Part shown: one piece after another, positions 60,364 to 64,000 of the stretch
How positions within the stretch are numbered: the stretch's first letter is position 1
Layout of the letters: every line of letters starts with the position of its first letter
DNA from: Bacillus sp. JCM 19034
GTDB taxonomy: Bacteria; Bacillota; Bacilli; Bacillales; Bacillaceae_D
Assembly (NCBI RefSeq): GCF_001310635.1
Contig: NZ_BAXR01000005.1
Coordinates: forward strand, 124,001-188,000
Reading direction: 5' to 3'
Length of the DNA stretch: 64,000 nucleotides
Position numbers and translations under genes: made by a program
Notes under the pieces: model-generated
The model's input: only the letters and a program-made list of their open reading frames with translations
What the model was told of the DNA's origin: nothing
Databases searched by the model: none

Positions 60364-61176
60364 CTATTGATCAACTAGATTTACTTGCTCGCCACCTTTT
60401 ATTTCATAGATCTTATTATCCACATTCAGCCATACTGAAGCTGAATTTGGATTATAAACAAATTGACTATTTGCTGAAAACTTAAGATTTCGGAACGCTT
60501 TTAAATAGTCTACTATTTCAATATTTGTCGCATACCAAATATCATCACGGCCTCCGACCAACTGACAAAATGATTCGATCACATCCCAATTTTGGTCTTG
60601 ATCAAATTCATAGCTATGCCCCCAAACGTAGAGCATATACAAATACTGCTGCTTATGAAGCTGAATAAACTCTTTAGCTATCTTTTCTAGGTTGTGCTTA
60701 TGATGACACGTTGGATTCCACTCCAAAAAGTCATCTGGCATCGCAAATGTACCTGTACTATGTACAGTACGAGCATATTCAATACCTAAATGAGGCAAAA
60801 GCCCTTTAATCATCTGATTATAGGAGCCGTTCGGATAAGACATCCCTCTAACAGGATAACCGACAGCATCTTCTAACGCTTTTCGGTCATCAATGATTTC
60901 CTCAATTAGCTGCTCCTTCGGCGATCTAGCTATAGTAGGGTGAGTAACTGTATGAGCAGATACTTCGTGGTTATCATAAAGCTTGGCAATTTCATCTAGG
61001 GGAATACGGTCGTCTATTCCACATTCACTTAATCCAGAGTTTAAATGAAACGTACCTTTTAGGCCGTACTCATTAAAGAGAGACACTAACCTTCGATCGG
61101 CTAATTTACCATCATCATAACTGAGCGTTACCACTTTATGCTTCCCCTCTGGAAACGTTACCATTACTTTTGGCAA
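60364..61176 (-). CDS. Polysaccharide deacetylase (NodB domain)
   Basis: About 270 residues. Motif 1 TLSYDDG, motif 2 SAHTVTHP (metal-binding His pair), motif 3 RGMSYPNGSY, and motif 4 region VWGHSYEF. No signal peptide, so possibly cytoplasmic; the C-terminus (residues 215-270) has extra beta structure. TTG at 61176 suits GAGGTG upstream; a GTG at 61185 overlaps that site. Downstream of a MerR-type gene, 33 bases apart. Confidence 0.83.
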   Translation of the reverse strand: MPKVMVTFPEGKHKVVTLSYDDGKLADRRLVSLFNEYGLKGTFHLNSGLSECGIDDRIPLDEIAKLYDNHEVSAHTVTHPTIARSPKEQLIEEIIDDRKALEDAVGYPVRGMSYPNGSYNQMIKGLLPHLGIEYARTVHSTGTFAMPDDFLEWNPTCHHKHNLEKIAKEFIQLHKQQYLYMLYVWGHSYEFDQDQNWDVIESFCQLVGGRDDIWYATNIEIVDYLKAFRNLKFSANSQFVYNPNSASVWLNVDNKIYEIKGGEQVNLVDQ

Positions 61177-61209
61177 TTGAATCACCTCAAAAGTGAAATT
61201 TGAAGAATC

Positions 61210-62001
61210 TTAATTCTCCTTGCTTTCATTATACAACGCTTCCATCGATTTACCTATCTCGAGTATATATGCCTCTTCCTCAGAATTAAAAAAGGTCGGA
61301 AATTGAAAATTTAGTTCTTCTGAGTTTTGTATATCATCCACTTGTTCAAGCTGCTTCGCAAATTCCTCAGGATCATCTACATGTTTTAATGCCAAATCAG
61401 TTAGTTTAGCGAGTAAATCGAACGCTTGAGGTGATTGAGGCGGAACCCCTTCTTTCATTAATTTCTTTACCTTTTCCAGAATATCTAATATCTCAATATC
61501 AATCTGTTGACGTTGCTCTTTAGAAAGGGAATAAAATTGTTCGACTACTTCTTCTGAAAAGTACTCTTTCATCCACTCCTTTTGATCATCTTCATGCTCC
61601 ATTTGATAAAGTAATGAAGACAGCACCGTCCACGTTAAAGGCTTTCCCTCTTTTATTAATAATTGAACACGTTTCACTGCATCTATAGCTCGATTCAATT
61701 CATCCCTTTTCTCCATTAACATTTTTAACTGTAATGGCAACGATTGTTCTAAATGTTCTACAGATTTGGATTCACTTTGTAGTAAACTCTTTATCTCTTG
61801 TAGCGAGTACCCTAGAAATTTCAATGATTGTATTTGCTGTAATTTTGCTAACTCCCCCAACCCATATATGCGATGACCTAAATGATTTTGTCGAGATGGC
61901 ACAAGCAAACCTAACTCTTCATAAAATCGCAATGTCCTAACCGTAATTCTCGCCCGTCGGCCAAACTCACTAATCGTAAAAGTTTGTTCTTGATTTTCCA
62001 T
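61210..62001 (-). CDS. MerR family transcriptional regulator
   Basis: 263 residues. N-terminal winged helix FTISEFGRRARITVRTLRFY, then GHRIYGLGELAKLQQI and a coiled-coil dimer helix. The C-terminal 150 residues are helical and acidic, like the TipAS ligand-binding type; no metal-binding cysteines. ATG at 62001 behind GGAAAGGG. Probably controls itself and the following deacetylase. Confidence 0.85.
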   Translation of the reverse strand: MENQEQTFTISEFGRRARITVRTLRFYEELGLLVPSRQNHLGHRIYGLGELAKLQQIQSLKFLGYSLQEIKSLLQSESKSVEHLEQSLPLQLKMLMEKRDELNRAIDAVKRVQLLIKEGKPLTWTVLSSLLYQMEHEDDQKEWMKEYFSEEVVEQFYSLSKEQRQQIDIEILDILEKVKKLMKEGVPPQSPQAFDLLAKLTDLALKHVDDPEEFAKQLEQVDDIQNSEELNFQFPTFFNSEEEAYILEIGKSMEALYNESKEN

Positions 62002-62112
62002 AACAAACATCCCTTTCCTCTGTTATACAATCACATTAACATATGACGTAACGGAGGGCACAAGGGTTAGATTTCATTATCTCACCATGTGAAGAAAGCT
62101 ACTGTTTTACGT

Positions 62113-62586
62113 TTAGGATGATGCCATTGTCTTCTTTTTATCTAATAAATACTGAATGAGATACAATATATACGACTTATAATGTAAGTATAGGAAAAAC
62201 TGGAAATTGCTCAATCGTTTCAATTTAGCAATTTTGAACTTACGTAAAATATTTATAAAGATGAACGCAAAAAGACCATTAGCGATTGCATTTATGAACA
62301 CAAATTTTTTGAAATTACCGAACGAATATTTTAGAAACCACATGGATATTGGCATATATGGTCCAATAGTAAAAGGAAGTTCATCCCTTAGAAATGATTT
62401 TTCTTTCTCGTAAAACTCCCACCATTCTCTCTTGTGACCATACATATGGTTAATGATTTCAAAAATGACAATGCAAAAGCTCGCTAACGAGTGTTTTTTT
62501 AAGCTTCTCTTTCCGATAAATACTAATGATAACCACGGTATGATGATAAATAGTATGTTAAATACAAAGTGCCTTTTTGTTATCAT
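62113..62586 (-). CDS. Uncharacterised four-helix membrane protein
   Basis: 157 residues with three or four hydrophobic segments (FNILFIIIPWLSLVFIG, FCIVIFEIINHMYG, FVFINAIANGLFAFIFI) and a basic C-terminal third. Resembles short Bacillus membrane proteins of unknown role; no family assigned. Monocistronic; ATG with GGAGCGATGG before it. Confidence 0.6.
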   Translation of the reverse strand: MITKRHFVFNILFIIIPWLSLVFIGKRSLKKHSLASFCIVIFEIINHMYGHKREWWEFYEKEKSFLRDELPFTIGPYMPISMWFLKYSFGNFKKFVFINAIANGLFAFIFINILRKFKIAKLKRLSNFQFFLYLHYKSYILYLIQYLLDKKKTMASS

Positions 62587-62632
62587 AGGCCATCGCTCCT
62601 TTTAAATCTCTTCTTTAAATTATCCAACTAAA

Positions 62633-62662
62633 CAAAAAAAAACCGCTATTTAGCGGGATTTT
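62633..62662. terminator. Terminator of the catalase gene, bidirectional
   Basis: CCGCTA-TT-TAGCGG (62643-62656), flanked by an A-rich run on the left, giving T9 on the minus strand, and ATTTTAT on the right. Confidence 0.8.
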
Positions 62663-62682
62663 ATATTAACAGTATTTTCATA

Positions 62683-64000
62683 TTATATATCGTTATCTAC
62701 CCGACGCTCCCAATGGCGATGTACTGCAATCGCATCAGCAAAGTCATCCACAAAAGCTCTCATATCGTCTGCTAAAACGACACCAATGCTTTGACCAATT
62801 TCCTCTGATTGTAACCACCTTTGCCCATCATGAGTTGCCCCAATCGGTTTATAATGTGAAAAAGCCTCATATATAAAGAAACCAGCCTTTTTATTAAAGT
62901 CTAAGGAGTCCCTACTTCCTCTCACGATATAAACCGCATCAAATAACACAGATTCAACCGTTAAAAACGTATGGTCCACTTCAAGCTCAGTCCCGTCTGA
63001 TCCAATAACTTTCCCTAACGTTTCGCTAATTATTTCTGGTTGTATGCCCCTTTGCCCCAATTTCTCTAACACATACTTTACATCTCGACCTTGAAACCCA
63101 TCAGTTAGAATAACAGCTACTTTTCGCATATTAGGACGAAACGTTGTGTTCAACTGACTAAGTGCCGGAGATGATTTTGTCGTACTGACTTCAACATGAT
63201 CTTTTGGTGGCCTAACACCGATGTAGTTCGCAATTGATGTAGCTAGTTCCATATTAACATGAGCAAACATATCAACTACTTGCTGCTTTACTGATTCACT
63301 CTTAACTTTCCCAAGTTCAAAATTAAAAGCTTCTTTAATATGCTCTCTCTCAGGTTGACTCATACTATTCCAAAAAAGGGTCGCTTGCTTAAAGTGGTCT
63401 TTAAAGCTCTCACTTCTTGAGCGAATTTTCCGCCCCTCCACTTTTTCCTGATAATGAACATATCCGCCCTGTTCTTCGCTGGCTGGAGCTGGTGTATTGC
63501 CCGCCAATGAATTTTTATGATAGCTTACAGTTCCTACATTGATCGTTTGTCTGTGAAATCCATCGCGTTGATTATTATGAAAAGGACAAACCGGACGATT
63601 AATCGGGATCTCATGAAAATTTGGGCCACCAAGTCGGATAAGCTGTGTATCTGTATATGAAAATAAACGACCTTGCAAAAGTGGATCGTTTGTAAAGTCA
63701 ATTCCAGGAACAACATGACCGGGATGAAAAGTTACCTGCTCTGTCTCTGCGAAGACGTTATCGACATTCCGATTCAAAGTCATTTTTCCGATTTTTCTAA
63801 CCGGAACATCCTCCTCAGGCCAAATCTTCGTTGCATCTAATAGATCAAAATCAAAGCGAAATTCATCTTCTTCACGTATCAATTGAACACCTAATTCAAA
63901 TTCAGGATAAATCCCTTTTTCAATACTCTCCCATAAATCACGACGATGGAAATCAGGATCGTTACCTGAAATCTTTTGTGCTTCATCCCATACAAGTGAA
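62683..64000 (-). CDS. Large-subunit catalase (HPII type), C-terminal part
   Basis: At least 438 residues; the N-terminus lies beyond the window. Decomposes hydrogen peroxide with haem. [20 protein letters not shown] includes the Tyr that ligates haem iron and the proximal Arg-x-x-x-Tyr pattern; [20 protein letters not shown] precedes it. The last 170 residues form a flavodoxin/DJ-1-like domain ([28 protein letters not shown]) that marks the KatE/HPII clade. Monocistronic as far as visible. Confidence 0.92.
   Translation of the reverse strand, partial: SLVWDEAQKISGNDPDFHRRDLWESIEKGIYPEFELGVQLIREEDEFRFDFDLLDATKIWPEEDVPVRKIGKMTLNRNVDNVFAETEQVTFHPGHVVPGIDFTNDPLLQGRLFSYTDTQLIRLGGPNFHEIPINRPVCPFHNNQRDGFHRQTINVGTVSYHKNSLAGNTPAPASEEQGGYVHYQEKVEGRKIRSRSESFKDHFKQATLFWNSMSQPEREHIKEAFNFELGKVKSESVKQQVVDMFAHVNMELATSIANYIGVRPPKDHVEVSTTKSSPALSQLNTTFRPNMRKVAVILTDGFQGRDVKYVLEKLGQRGIQPEIISETLGKVIGSDGTELEVDHTFLTVESVLFDAVYIVRGSRDSLDFNKKAGFFIYEAFSHYKPIGATHDGQRWLQSEEIGQSIGVVLADDMRAFVDDFADAIAVHRHWERRVDNDI

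Noticed and set aside
1..64000. CRISPR arrays, tRNA or rRNA genes, prophage, transposases
   Set aside because: No regularly spaced repeats, cloverleaf sequences or matching protein motifs were seen on either strand.

Overview
The window is a low-GC chromosomal segment from a spore-former-type Bacillaceae bacterium. The evidence is the cyd operon with its small cydS subunit, yndJ, YesL/DUF624 proteins, LplABC-type sugar uptake, consensus AGGAGG ribosome sites and frequent TTG/GTG starts. Exported proteins carry very acidic linkers and the gene set is rich in hemicellulose/glycan functions, so a saline or alkaline plant-polysaccharide degrader (Alkalihalobacillus/Halalkalibacter-like) is a reasonable inference, not a proof. 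I see no tRNA, rRNA, phage, transposase or CRISPR.

Layout. 1-1.5 kb: molybdate uptake (modA, modB) and the edge of a Rossmann oxidoreductase. 1.8-7.7 kb: cydA-cydB-cydS-cydD-cydC, the bd oxidase and its assembly exporter, behind a Rex/Fnr-like operator. 8-12 kb: sugar ABC importer I with a YesL-like protein. 12.7-14.2 kb: selO. 14.3-15.8 kb: AraC-type regulator and a second YesL protein. 15.9-30.4 kb: a large glycan locus under a LacI-type regulator, with two solute-binding lipoproteins (one fused to duplicated carbohydrate-binding-like modules), two permease pairs, an NHL-TPR membrane protein, a Yip1-like membrane protein and a DUF5696 exported protein. 30.9-34.2 kb: ECF sigma factor, membrane protein and ABC-2 exporter. 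34.4-42.7 kb: GH43 glycosidase; an operon for an Lpl-type importer, PHP phosphoesterase and sulfatase; divergent GntR regulator. 43-45.5 kb: isochorismatase-like hydrolase and yndJ. 45.5-55.4 kb: three GH3 glycosidases around gtrA and a GT2 glycosyltransferase. 55.6-64 kb: LysR, glf, a decayed glutaredoxin copy, a DUF2178-like/XRE pair, alcohol dehydrogenase, glutaredoxin, polysaccharide deacetylase, MerR, and an HPII-type catalase running off the edge.

How it works together. The accessory part is a glycan catabolism island: extracellular or membrane enzymes and binding proteins release and capture oligosaccharides, and four importers bring them in. None of the four importers has an ATP-binding subunit here, so a shared MsmX-type ATPase elsewhere is implied. 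The DUF5696/Yip1/NHL-TPR/two-importer locus is the best candidate for an undescribed system.

Caution: about 30 single-base frameshifts, mostly one base missing from a short homopolymer, break otherwise normal genes throughout. Restoring one base per site gives full-length conserved proteins each time. I read them as draft-assembly errors and annotate the reconstructed genes.
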